A stretch of DNA of 64,000 bases from Sphingomonadales bacterium 32-65-25. GTDB lineage: Bacteria; Pseudomonadota; Alphaproteobacteria; Sphingomonadales; Sphingomonadaceae. The position numbers and the translations under genes are program-made. The notes beneath the pieces are model-generated. The model had not been told where the DNA came from. It worked only from the letters and a program-made list of their open reading frames with translations, and searched no databases. Location of the stretch: the NCBI GenBank assembly GCA_002280855.1, contig NCEU01000008.1, positions 1-64,000 on the forward strand, written 5' to 3'. Each line of letters starts with the position of its first letter. Within the stretch, counting starts at the first letter, position 1. This document shows, piece by piece, positions 45,301 to 52,796 of this stretch.

Positions 45301-46539
45301 TGGATCGGCGGTTTGGGTCTGCCCGTCACGGCCGGCCGCAGCATACACCGATGAATGCCGCACTTCGCGATCATTGGCATAAACGATGTGGCAAGAACCG
45401 CAGCCCGAGGTGCGATAATCGCCGGGCTGATCATTGGTGCCCATGAACCAGGTGAAAGGATCGTTCAGGCGGGTCTTGTGGATATTGATCACTGGCACCG
45501 AGATGCGCAGGCCGGTGCCGGGGCCACGGTTGGACTGGCGGATATCGGGGCGGCCAGGCTCTTCCAGACGCTGGATGGAGCCCAGTGAGTTGGGCAGGCC
45601 GATTTCCGGGAAGATGGGATTGATGTTGCGGCCGCCGCGTTCGAACACGCGGAAGATATCGCCGGGCGGCATCACCTGCCACGCCGGCAGCGGGGCGAGG
45701 AACGGCAGCGCGCCGCGCGCCCTTTCAGCGTCAGACAATTCGCCCACCTTGCGCCCGCCCGTACCGGGGCTGAACATGAAGCCCGGCAGGCTGTTGTCGT
45801 GATGAGCGCCGCCGCCATGGCCTGCCTTCTCGCCGTGACCTGCCGCTGCGCCATGGCCTTCTTCGTGCTTCAGCCCGACTTCCCCATGGCCCGACGCATC
45901 GCCGTTCCATGCACCCAGCATGGCTTTGGCCTGGCCGGGGCGGGTGTATACTTCGCCCAGCACAGTATTCTTGTAGGGCAGGATGCCGTTGTTATAGGCC
46001 GCGCCGCCGAACAGCATGGCGCCGGTGGCCATCAGGCTGCTCTCGGCCCGCTCGATGATTTCAAGGTGGCAGGAACCGCAGGCATCACGCGCGGCGCGAT
46101 AGTCCGACGGGTTGACGAAACGCACAAACTCCGGGGATTCGCGGTTGAGCAGGGTATAGCTGCGCTTGGGGTTGGCCGACGACGGGAAGTGCCAGCTTTC
46201 CGGGAACATCGGCAGCACGTGGGCATCATCGCGCAGCTTGATGTAATTGGCGTCGGTCGCTGCCAACCCACCCGGCGCGACGATCTTCGCATCGCCGCCG
46301 TGGCAATCGGTGCAGCCCAGCACGACCGATTTGGGCGCGTGCATCGTGGCTTCATCACTGGCGGTGTGGCAGCTGATGCAGCCGGCGGACTTGGCAGCGG
46401 CCAGTTCCGCCGTCTGCCATTTCGGCGCCGGCCCGGCATGGACACGGGTGTAATCCCGCGCCACCGGCTTTTCGCCTTCGGACGCGAAGGCCATGCCGAC
46501 CAGTGGCACCATCAAAAGGAGGAGCAGGCGCTTCAGCAT
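42328..46539 (-). CDS. Large exported decaheme cytochrome c with C-terminal LVIVD-type beta-propeller
   Basis: The 1403-residue protein has a signal peptide (MLKRLLLLLMVPLVGMAFA) and no lipobox Cys. Ten CxxCH heme sites are readable, starting at residues 54, 76, 154, 380, 437, 624, 651, 768, 779 and 885. A His-rich stretch lies at about 218-247 (repeated GHG, ending HHDN). From about residue 1000 onward, repeats such as EYLYVAEGKGGFIAYDIANLS, GVVVVNLDNPKAPKLAAALPL and GEGLVIVDIKKPLAPKLY form an LVIVD-type propeller. It probably carries electrons in the periplasm or outside the outer membrane. It starts 1 base after the beta-barrel stop. No close functional homologue is known to me. Confidence 0.93.
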   Translation of the reverse strand: MLKRLLLLLMVPLVGMAFASEGEKPVARDYTRVHAGPAPKWQTAELAAAKSAGCISCHTASDEATMHAPKSVVLGCTDCHGGDAKIVAPGGLAATDANYIKLRDDAHVLPMFPESWHFPSSANPKRSYTLLNRESPEFVRFVNPSDYRAARDACGSCHLEIIERAESSLMATGAMLFGGAAYNNGILPYKNTVLGEVYTRPGQAKAMLGAWNGDASGHGEVGLKHEEGHGAAAGHGEKAGHGGGAHHDNSLPGFMFSPGTGGRKVGELSDAERARGALPFLAPLPAWQVMPPGDIFRVFERGGRNINPIFPEIGLPNSLGSIQRLEEPGRPDIRQSNRGPGTGLRISVPVINIHKTRLNDPFTWFMGTNDQPGDYRTSGCGSCHIVYANDREVRHSSVYAAAGRDGQTQTADPTISKTESGHPIKHAFTRAMPSSLCMNCHMHQPNMFVNTYYGYTMWDYESDAPRMWPGKENPYPKPPGMSEAEYQRLFKQQRYPTAAEVRTTNERNPEAAAARGAWSDLDFLRTVNDRNDQMKDTQFADYHGHGWNFRAVYKRDREGNLLDAGGNMASYGTDTAHIVDPNDPEKFRKAGQPQFVKPAATPGPGQPGKAVHLMDIHTEVGMQCADCHFTQDGHGNGMIHGEVANSVEIGCKDCHGTADAYPTVLTSNLAAPPPGSNLIAVRNPDGRLRFEWSQDAAGRRVLLQRSSSDPKLVWRVKLVKDSVNRDHPDFNAKAARAKLVGTLASTGGKMNFGPGVGERAHKDDNMACFACHTSWTTSCGGCHLPIEANWKTKTHKYEEQETRNFATYNPQVARDEIFQLGRHQTTKGGIITPIRSSSALILTSTNINRERIYVQQPPISASGFSSQAFAPHYPHTVRTQETKTCTDCHVSDEDDNNAILAQLTLQGTNFINFVGMHAFFGLDRAVEAVRVTEFGEPQAVFGSYLHRYAYPDFWKLHVEQNKRELINWTRGRIFDKKLSGETNPTEEIRNITQGASGEVRCIQNRGEYLYVAEGKGGFIAYDIANLSNKGVSERIVKSPFSALGHDAQVKTANATCMAIATNQPIAVPRNDKIVGEQDARAAGKPLADPLAGYNQEQKMHEIYRYAVVTDAVEGLVMVNVDTLTDGEPRNNFLKRTVLVGGKTAWNPDGVLNGARHVTLAGYMAYITTPRGVVVVNLDNPKAPKLAAALPLNDARASAVQFRYLWVTTAAGLEVFDIADLSRPVHHPEATLPIADARKFYLARTYAYVAAKGEGLVIVDIKKPLAPKLYQRFTAGGTLNDAEDVVVATTNATLFAYVADGKNGVKVLQLTSPISQPNFYGFSPKPMPELISFARTARPALSVAKGLDRDRAVDETGSQIAILGRLGSRPFNRKETEHFFIGENGQPYRVNDRVDMGAWSPLRK

Positions 46540-46540
46540 G

Positions 46541-48388
46541 TCAATAAGCCAGAACAGCGTTGAACAGCACCGAATAATAAGACCCGGTGCGGGGTGCGTT
46601 GGTGAAGAGATCGCGGAAACCATCGCCGGGCTTCAGCAGCGCGCCCGACAGGCGGAACACGAGATTCTGGTTGAAATGCGGGCGGTAGGTGGCCGCTGCC
46701 GACAGATCCCAGCCGATATCCTTGGGAATGGTGCCTTCCACACGCAGCGCCTGCAGCGTGGCCGTGGTGGCAAACCACAGATGGTTGAGATTGCCGCTCA
46801 CCCGCAGTTCGGGCAGCACGTCGAAATCCGCACCGGCGCCCAGCAACATGGTGCCGGGGTTGGTGAAATTGGCCTGGCCCTGTTCCTTGGACGATCGCAG
46901 ATCGTTCAGGATGCCGTTGCGGCTGTTGACCGAGATGACACGGCCGCCGCCGGCAAAGGGAATGGTCTGACGGATCCAGTAACTGGTGTCGGAACCGGCA
47001 AACTGCGGGTTTTCAAAGATCGCCGAATAGCCGCTGTCGGTATCGTCGAACGGATTTGAATCGCCGCTGGCGAACAGGGCCGAACCGCGCACCCGCACCC
47101 AACCACGGTCATAGCTGGGCTCGAACGCGGCAAACCAGCTGCTGATCTTGGCGCGCCGATCGGTGAAGATGTTGTTGCGGTTGGTGCCGGCGGCATAGGT
47201 GCCACTGAAGGTCATGTTCAGCCGGCCGATATGGCCATCGGCGTTGTAGCTGAGATACACGACATCATAGCTGCGGCCGCGCAATGTGCCGAGCAACGAA
47301 GGCCGCACCGGGAAGCCGTTGGTATCGACCTGCACATCATTGCGTTCGCGGTTGGCATTCCACATCACGCTGACCTGGCTGGTCATGCCGGGCACCGGCA
47401 GATCCTGACGGTAGAGATTGGCGACGACCACGAAATCGTTGCGCGGGCTGCGCAGGACGGCGTTGAGGCCGGAGTTCGAATCCTTCTCGAGCCGCCAGAA
47501 GGCCGCGAGGTTGTACTGGAAGCGGTTGTTGTCGCGGTTGCCGAACAGGCGAACGCCGAGCTGGTTATCCTGGAACAGGAAGCCGCGGAAATCGCTGGAG
47601 AACGGCTGGATGCCGATGCGCAGCGAATCGAAATCATACCGATCCGACGTGTTGCGCAAGTGATAATCGAGGAACAATTCCTGCACGCCCACAAACGCAT
47701 CGGTGCGCAGACTGCGCTTCGACGGCAGCACGGAAAGCACCCGGCGTTCCGTCACATCGACATGGTTCATGTTGAAGGCGATGGCGGCGCGCAGTTCATA
47801 TTCCGGCGGCTTGAAGGCGGTGCTGCCCTTGGTCAGCGCCGCGCCCAGGATGAAGGTCTGCGCAAACACTTCGCTGTATTGGCGGCCAAAGGTGTCGTTG
47901 CTGCCCGGCCGCTCGGTGGTCTGCACGCCGACCGGTGTGGGAAAGCTGCGCGGTTCAGCCAGTGTGTCGGAAATCGCTGTCAGCTGCACGAACAGATCAT
48001 GGGTGCCGCAGACCGGCCGGTCGCCCTTCAGCGTGTTCTGATTGTACGGGTCTTTCCAGTTGGATTTCACCAACCCCAGCGTTTCGACCAGGCGCCAGCG
48101 ATCGGGCACCGGCAGGTGATCGGTGGGGAAATCGCCCTGTTTCGGCCCGGCGACCGCGCCCTGGTTGGCCTGCACAACCGGGTCCCACGTCTGCGGACCG
48201 CCCATACCGGGCACGCGCCGGCCATCCAGCGGGACGGCATTCGGATCAACCGCGCCGGCTTCCGCTTCGGCGGGGAGACGCTCGGCCGGCGGGGCGACCT
48301 TGGCATAACAGTCAAACCATTTGCCGAACGGCTTGGCGATGACCGGCGAGGCGGTGGCCAAAAGGGGGATGAGGATCAGTGCCCGCAT
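46541..48388 (-). CDS. Outer-membrane beta-barrel protein of the cytochrome cluster
   Basis: The 615-residue protein has a signal peptide (MRALILIPLLATASPVIA). A soluble N-terminal segment of about 100 residues is rich in Pro and Ala. From about residue 150 on, alternating beta strands with aromatic girdles follow (FVVVANLYRQ, YDVVYLSYNADGHIGRLNMTFSGTYAAG), and the chain ends SVLFNAVLAY with the terminal aromatic residue typical of barrel proteins. No CxxCH is present. By context it may be the sheath through which cytochromes contact the outside, as MtrB does in Shewanella, though I see no clear MtrB signature (for example the N-terminal CxxC). It starts 1 base after the lipoprotein stop. Confidence 0.85.
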   Translation of the reverse strand: MRALILIPLLATASPVIAKPFGKWFDCYAKVAPPAERLPAEAEAGAVDPNAVPLDGRRVPGMGGPQTWDPVVQANQGAVAGPKQGDFPTDHLPVPDRWRLVETLGLVKSNWKDPYNQNTLKGDRPVCGTHDLFVQLTAISDTLAEPRSFPTPVGVQTTERPGSNDTFGRQYSEVFAQTFILGAALTKGSTAFKPPEYELRAAIAFNMNHVDVTERRVLSVLPSKRSLRTDAFVGVQELFLDYHLRNTSDRYDFDSLRIGIQPFSSDFRGFLFQDNQLGVRLFGNRDNNRFQYNLAAFWRLEKDSNSGLNAVLRSPRNDFVVVANLYRQDLPVPGMTSQVSVMWNANRERNDVQVDTNGFPVRPSLLGTLRGRSYDVVYLSYNADGHIGRLNMTFSGTYAAGTNRNNIFTDRRAKISSWFAAFEPSYDRGWVRVRGSALFASGDSNPFDDTDSGYSAIFENPQFAGSDTSYWIRQTIPFAGGGRVISVNSRNGILNDLRSSKEQGQANFTNPGTMLLGAGADFDVLPELRVSGNLNHLWFATTATLQALRVEGTIPKDIGWDLSAAATYRPHFNQNLVFRLSGALLKPGDGFRDLFTNAPRTGSYYSVLFNAVLAY

Positions 48389-48389
48389 C

Positions 48390-50351
48390 TCAACGCGCCT
48401 GACAGACATTGTTTTCGGCCGTGTCGACAAACGGCGCAAACGGGCAGCCCACAAAGCGCAGGCGGACAGGCGTGCCCGCAACCGTCACCTGCACCTGATC
48501 GGAACGGATGCTGGCCGGCGGCAGGCCAATGCTGCCATTGAGCCTTGTGCTGGCGTTGCTCAGCCCCAGGAAGCTGACCATGTCGTCCTGATCGATGCCG
48601 TCGCCAGACACGCCGATGGCGCCCACCAGCACATTACCGCGATAGATCGGCACGGCGCCAGGGAAGATCTGGATGCCGTTGGCCAGCCGGTTCTGCCCGC
48701 TGCCGGTGTTGGGCAGGAAGGTGCATTGGCGCGGATCGCCGCCACCCAGCACCTGCACCAGGTTCTGCACGATCAGCGCCGATTGGAGCCCCGTTGAGAA
48801 CGGCGACCAACCGGCGATGTCGCGCGACAGCGGACCCGGCGGTCGGCCGGCTTCGCCATCGGGGAAATAGGGCCGGCTGATGTTGCCAATGGCGCGGTTG
48901 GACACGCCGAACGCACCGGTGAGGAAGCCGGTGCCGCCGAAGAAGGCGTTGGTACGGCTGACGAAATCGCGGACATTGGCATCAGCCGCCCCGGCTGCCG
49001 TGGTTACCGCGCCCAGGTCAGCGGCGGCGCGCGGGTTGGAGAAGAACGCTGCCGTGCGCGCCTTCTGCAGCGCCACGTCGATACCGAAAACCGGCGCATC
49101 CGGCGCGCGCACCAGGCCCAGTGCGACCCCGCGCGTATCCACCACCGTGATCGACACCTCGCCGCGACTGTCGAGCGGCCGGCGGATCTGGGCACGGCTT
49201 CGCGCCATCACGGTAAAGGCTTCTTCCAGCACGGCGCGCACTTCGGCGGCGGTCAGCGGCTGAGCGATGTCGCCGACGTCGGTGCCAGCACGGATCGGGT
49301 AACGATTGGCGCCGCTGCCATCGGTGAGGATGAAGGCATCAGGATGGTTGAATTCGGCCAGCGCGGCGCTGCGCACGCCGCTGGCCTCGCTGCCATAAGG
49401 CGTGCCGGCAATGACGCCGGCGGCATTGAAGCCGGCCACTGCCACCAGGCTGCCGGCGAGGCCAGCAAAGGCCGGCGGGCTGGCCGGATTGCTCTTCAGG
49501 CCGGCGGCAACGGCGTCGGAATAGCGCAGCAATGTGCCGTCCACCGAAATCCGTTCGGCGCGGATGGTTTCGGGCGCAGCGTGGCCGGCGGTGGCGGCGA
49601 GCGCGATATGCTCTTCGGCATCATCGTCCACATCCACCACTTCGGCATCAAAGCCATAATCGCCATCGGCCATGATGCCGACGCCGCCAACCATCACGCC
49701 ATTCTTGTAGAGCGGAAAGCCGCCCGGATCGGCGGCCAGGCCAAGCGGCGAACGCTTCGGGCCGATGAACGGGCTGCCGACACCGAACCGCGCCGACAGA
49801 TCGGAACAGGGCAGCTGACTGAACTGCACGCCATAGAGCGGGCCGGATTCAAGCCCCACCGTGCGCGTGGACGGCGGGAAATGCGGCTGCACGATCATCG
49901 AGGCCGTGCGGGTGGAAAAGGCGTTGCCGCCCGACGACAGATAGGCACCCGTGATGGCCTTGGCGATCGCGGCCAGTTCCGCCGGCACCGTCACGCCTTG
50001 CGCGTCGATATTGGCACCGTTGGCGTTGGGCCGCGTGGTGGCGGTCGCGCGGGCGCCGGCCATGCGATAGACGGCAAGCACATTGCCGACCCGATCAACC
50101 ACGGCGATCACGGCCGGCAGATTGCGGGCCGAGGCTTCGGCGGCAGCGCGGGCGATGACCGACTGCACGTCGGCGACGCTCAGCGCCTCCTGCGCCGGTT
50201 TGGTGAACACACTGGTCGGCGTTGGCGTGGGCGACGGGCTTGGGGCGGGATTGGCGGCCTGGCTCGGCGGCGCACTGGTGCCGCCACAGCCAGCCAGCAG
50301 CAGCGCCAGCGCTGCAACCCCTGCCGTGATCCGGGCGCGGCTGGGCGTCAC
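48390..50351 (-). CDS. Lipoprotein with tandem HbpS/GlcG-like (heme-binding family) domains
   Basis: The 653-residue protein starts at GTG 50351 and has a lipoprotein signal with lipobox LLAGC (Cys22), then a Pro/Ser/Thr linker (PSPSPTPTPT). Two HbpS/GlcG-type regions follow: about 57-260 (LSVADVQSVIARAAAEASARNLPAVIAVVDRVGNVLAVYRM, then PLYKNGVMVGGVGIMADG) and about 370-620 (EEAFTVMARSRAQ, EVSITVVDTRGVALGLVRAPDAPVFGIDVALQKARTAAFF, VPIYRGNVLVGAIGVSGDGIDQDD). The family binds or degrades heme or cobalamin-like ligands in some members. In this operon it may hand over heme or act as a membrane-bound accessory. The start overlaps the pentaheme stop by 4 bases (GTGA). Confidence 0.87.
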   Translation of the reverse strand: MTPSRARITAGVAALALLLAGCGGTSAPPSQAANPAPSPSPTPTPTSVFTKPAQEALSVADVQSVIARAAAEASARNLPAVIAVVDRVGNVLAVYRMAGARATATTRPNANGANIDAQGVTVPAELAAIAKAITGAYLSSGGNAFSTRTASMIVQPHFPPSTRTVGLESGPLYGVQFSQLPCSDLSARFGVGSPFIGPKRSPLGLAADPGGFPLYKNGVMVGGVGIMADGDYGFDAEVVDVDDDAEEHIALAATAGHAAPETIRAERISVDGTLLRYSDAVAAGLKSNPASPPAFAGLAGSLVAVAGFNAAGVIAGTPYGSEASGVRSAALAEFNHPDAFILTDGSGANRYPIRAGTDVGDIAQPLTAAEVRAVLEEAFTVMARSRAQIRRPLDSRGEVSITVVDTRGVALGLVRAPDAPVFGIDVALQKARTAAFFSNPRAAADLGAVTTAAGAADANVRDFVSRTNAFFGGTGFLTGAFGVSNRAIGNISRPYFPDGEAGRPPGPLSRDIAGWSPFSTGLQSALIVQNLVQVLGGGDPRQCTFLPNTGSGQNRLANGIQIFPGAVPIYRGNVLVGAIGVSGDGIDQDDMVSFLGLSNASTRLNGSIGLPPASIRSDQVQVTVAGTPVRLRFVGCPFAPFVDTAENNVCQAR

Positions 50352-51712
50352 TTCAGGCCCCGCAACCGGCCGGCAATCTGCGCCAGCGTGCCCCGGAACG
50401 CGGCAGGATCCCAGCGGTTGGCATCGCGGGCCAGCGCGTAGGCGCGATCAAGATCAGGCCGCAGCGCCTGTGCCGCGCCGCGATCGACCTGGCCAGCTGT
50501 TACCAGCGCCGAAAGCAGCGTATCGGCCGCCATCACCGCCTGCGCGCCGCCCTGATAATCCGTGTAAGCAGCAGCATTGCCCACCAGCACGGCATCGATC
50601 AGCGCAAAAGTCTGCGCCCGATCAAAGCTGGTGCCGGCAAAGCGCCGGGCCAGCGTGGCTGCCGTCGCCTTCAGCGTGACCGCCGCCTTCATCGCCCCGG
50701 CACGATCGCCGCCCAGCGCGGTGTGGAAGGCACGGCTCTGATTGTCGAAACTGCGCGCCACATCCGGCGCCGCCACACGCGCGGCAGCCGCCAGCATGAT
50801 CATCTGTTCATCGTTCCACACCGGCTGGCCCGGCGGAATCGGCCGCCAGCCGTTGGTGCGCGCGACGATCTGCGCCGCCGGATCATCACTGAAGGTCCGG
50901 TGGCAGGAACGGCAATCATAGAAATAATAATCCGGGCCGTTGAGGCGGCCCGATGCGGCGGGCAACAGCGACAACGCGCGCTCCACTGCCAGCGCCTGGC
51001 CCACGGCCCAGGTCTTCACCCCGCCGGCGACACCCTTGCGCGCGGCATAATCGGCATCCTCGTCATGGTGGCGCTGCAGAGATGTGAACAGATCAAGTTC
51101 GAAAGCCACGCGCGGGTGGCCGGCGGCCATGATGCGGTGGAACACGAACTGGCCCGGCTTGTCGGAACCGAAATGGCAATCGAGGCACACGCTGGCCTTT
51201 ACTGCCGGGTCATTCACCGCCCACATGCCCTTGGCGACATTGTCAGCATGGCTGGCGTTCACGCTGGCATGGCTGGCCAGCCAGCGTTCCGATCCGCCGT
51301 GGCAGGCTTCACAGCCCACGCCATCGGATTGCTGCCATTTCGCCCCGCGCAACGGTGCAGGATCACCGTGGCAGCTGATGCATTCCTTGGAGGCCGCGAC
51401 ATTGGTGATGCCCAGACGCTTGCCGATGGCCTGGGCACGCGGCTCGTTCAGCACTTTCCAGGCGCGGCTGTGCGCGCCGGTCAGGCTGGCGGGATCAGAC
51501 CAGCTGATCACTTCGTTCTGTCGCACACGTGGCCCCGTGGCTTCCTGGCGGCCATGGCAGGTGGAACTGCCACAGCTGGCGACGCCCTGGTGCACGGCGC
51601 GATCAATCGGCGCGGCCGCCAACGGCGATTCGACAGCGGCACCCGCCAGCACGCTCACTGCAATGGCGACTCGCAACCAATGGCTGGCTGCCGCCATGCA
51701 TTCTGCCAACAC
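50348..51712 (-). CDS. Exported pentaheme cytochrome c (cytochrome c554-like)
   Basis: Counted from GTG 51712 the protein has 454 residues. That start is preferred because GAGGA lies 8 bases upstream; a GTG at 51742 and an ATG at 51697 are alternatives, all in frame. A signal peptide (RVAIAVSVLAGAAVESPLAAA) follows. Heme sites are an unusual CGSSTCH (C-x4-CH, residues 47-53) and CxxCH at 111, 134, 176 and 267. Spacing and many distal His (GAHSRAW, HASVNASHA, FHRIMAAGHPR) recall the cytochrome c554/c-prime group. The C-terminal third is helical with no heme. It is the first gene of the four-gene operon and likely a periplasmic electron carrier. Confidence 0.9.
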   Translation of the reverse strand: MLAECMAAASHWLRVAIAVSVLAGAAVESPLAAAPIDRAVHQGVASCGSSTCHGRQEATGPRVRQNEVISWSDPASLTGAHSRAWKVLNEPRAQAIGKRLGITNVAASKECISCHGDPAPLRGAKWQQSDGVGCEACHGGSERWLASHASVNASHADNVAKGMWAVNDPAVKASVCLDCHFGSDKPGQFVFHRIMAAGHPRVAFELDLFTSLQRHHDEDADYAARKGVAGGVKTWAVGQALAVERALSLLPAASGRLNGPDYYFYDCRSCHRTFSDDPAAQIVARTNGWRPIPPGQPVWNDEQMIMLAAAARVAAPDVARSFDNQSRAFHTALGGDRAGAMKAAVTLKATAATLARRFAGTSFDRAQTFALIDAVLVGNAAAYTDYQGGAQAVMAADTLLSALVTAGQVDRGAAQALRPDLDRAYALARDANRWDPAAFRGTLAQIAGRLRGLK

Positions 51713-51727
51713 GCGAATGTTCCTCGT

Positions 51728-51741
51728 TGCTTGCGCAAGCA
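51728..51741. promoter_or_regulatory. Perfect palindrome upstream of the pentaheme gene
   Basis: TGCTTGCGCAAGCA is a perfect 14-base palindrome just upstream of the GAGGA ribosome binding site of the cytochrome operon. It could be a regulator site. If translation began at 51742 it would be coding, which is one reason to prefer the later start. Confidence 0.4.
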
Positions 51742-51788
51742 CTGTCCGTTCCCCCCCGGTGAGGCACTACCTAGCAAAGTGCTGACAA

Positions 51789-51800
51789 CATGCAAGCATG
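51789..51800. promoter_or_regulatory. Palindrome in the cytochrome/luxR intergenic region
   Basis: CATGC-AA-GCATG has 5-base arms around a 2-base centre. It shares the TGC/GCA half-pattern with the palindrome at 51728-51741 and lies 60 bases from it. It is a candidate operator. Confidence 0.3.
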
Positions 51801-51805
51801 GGCCG

Positions 51806-51823
51806 CCGATTTCGCCGAATCGG
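51806..51823. promoter_or_regulatory. 18-base inverted repeat in the cytochrome/luxR intergenic region
   Basis: CCGATT (51806-51811) and AATCGG (51818-51823) enclose a 6-base spacer. Size and form fit a LuxR-type binding site, but no consensus is known for this regulator. Confidence 0.3.
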
Positions 51824-51975
51824 TCCACTGTTTTGGCCTGTTCGGTCAAAGCCCATTGCAGGGCGTGTCCGGCTGTGATTACTTCGCGTCCTACGATAAG
51901 CGTGAGGGAGCACGGGGTTCGCCCCAAGGGTCCGATAGAGACCAAACCCTCGCACCATGTTCTGGGGAGTGACCG

Positions 51976-52746
51976 ATGGACCTGCACGCCAGCCTTGCCG
52001 CCGTTTCCGTTCGATCAATGGGTGATGCCCGCAAGGCTGCCGAAGCCATGCGCGACATTGTGCTGGAATGCACTGGCCTGCATGTCATCGCGGTCGACAA
52101 TATCGCGTCCAAGGCGCCGATGGAGGATATCGACGGCAATATCCTCGCCGCCGACGTGTTCGGCTGGACCGGCGAGAACGAGCATTGGTGGAAGGATTCA
52201 AAGCTCGCCCTGTCGTCCCCACTGCCGCGCGCCTGCCGGTATGAATCCGAAGTGTTCTGGGCCAATGCCACGGGCTTTTTCACCCGTCAGCCCAACCCCT
52301 ATCTCGACGAGATGAGCCTCGACAATTTCGAGAAACGGGCACTCACCAAGGCGGCCATCGTGGTGCCGGTGCATCTGCCGTTTGGCCAGATCGGCGCCGT
52401 CTGCTTCGTCTCGCGCGATGCCAGCCGCACCGATCTTTCAGCTGAATATGAACAATGGGCCGACATCCTGGCACTGATGTCGCATCGGTTCCTGGCGGGT
52501 TACGTCAAGGCGCATCGCACCCGCCGCTGGCTGCCGGGCGATTGCCAGCTCACCAAGCGCGAAGTGGAGTGCCTGCGCTGGGCCAGCATCGGCAAGACCG
52601 ACAAGGAAATCAGCCTGATCCTGTCGCGCAGCCACGCCACCGTGCGCTTCCACATCCAGAACGCCGGCGAGAAGCTGAACGCCGTCAACCGCAGCCAGAC
52701 CATCTTCAAGGCGGCGCAGCTGGGTTACCTGGGCGCCGCTGCATAA
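51976..52746 (+). CDS. LuxR-family transcriptional regulator (solo type), candidate regulator of the cytochrome operon
   Basis: The 256-residue protein has an N-terminal region resembling the autoinducer-binding fold (about residues 15-175) and a C-terminal GerE helix-turn-helix (LTKREVECLRWASIGKTDKEISLILSRSHATVRFHIQNAGEKL, about 194-236). In the N-terminal part the AHL-receptor pattern is degenerate: WWKDSKLALSSPLPRACRYES has SSPL where the usual Asp-Pro pair of the ligand pocket stands. It may therefore sense another ligand. No luxI-type synthase is present. A GGGGAGTG site precedes the ATG. It is divergent from the cytochrome operon across about 260 bases. Confidence 0.88.
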   Translation: MDLHASLAAVSVRSMGDARKAAEAMRDIVLECTGLHVIAVDNIASKAPMEDIDGNILAADVFGWTGENEHWWKDSKLALSSPLPRACRYESEVFWANATGFFTRQPNPYLDEMSLDNFEKRALTKAAIVVPVHLPFGQIGAVCFVSRDASRTDLSAEYEQWADILALMSHRFLAGYVKAHRTRRWLPGDCQLTKREVECLRWASIGKTDKEISLILSRSHATVRFHIQNAGEKLNAVNRSQTIFKAAQLGYLGAAA

Positions 52747-52796
52747 GCTGCATTCCGTTCATGGCGTGTGAAGCCGCTGCCGGCTAAGGCAGAGGC

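Noticed and set aside
50348..51742. GTG at 51742 as the start of the pentaheme cytochrome
   Set aside because: A G-rich stretch lies upstream of it, but it would put a perfect palindrome in the coding region and lengthen the signal peptide; GTG 51712 with GAGGA at 8 bases fits better. The point is not settled.
51976..52746. A classical AHL quorum-sensing receptor
   Set aside because: The ligand-pocket pattern is degenerate and no luxI-type gene is in the window.
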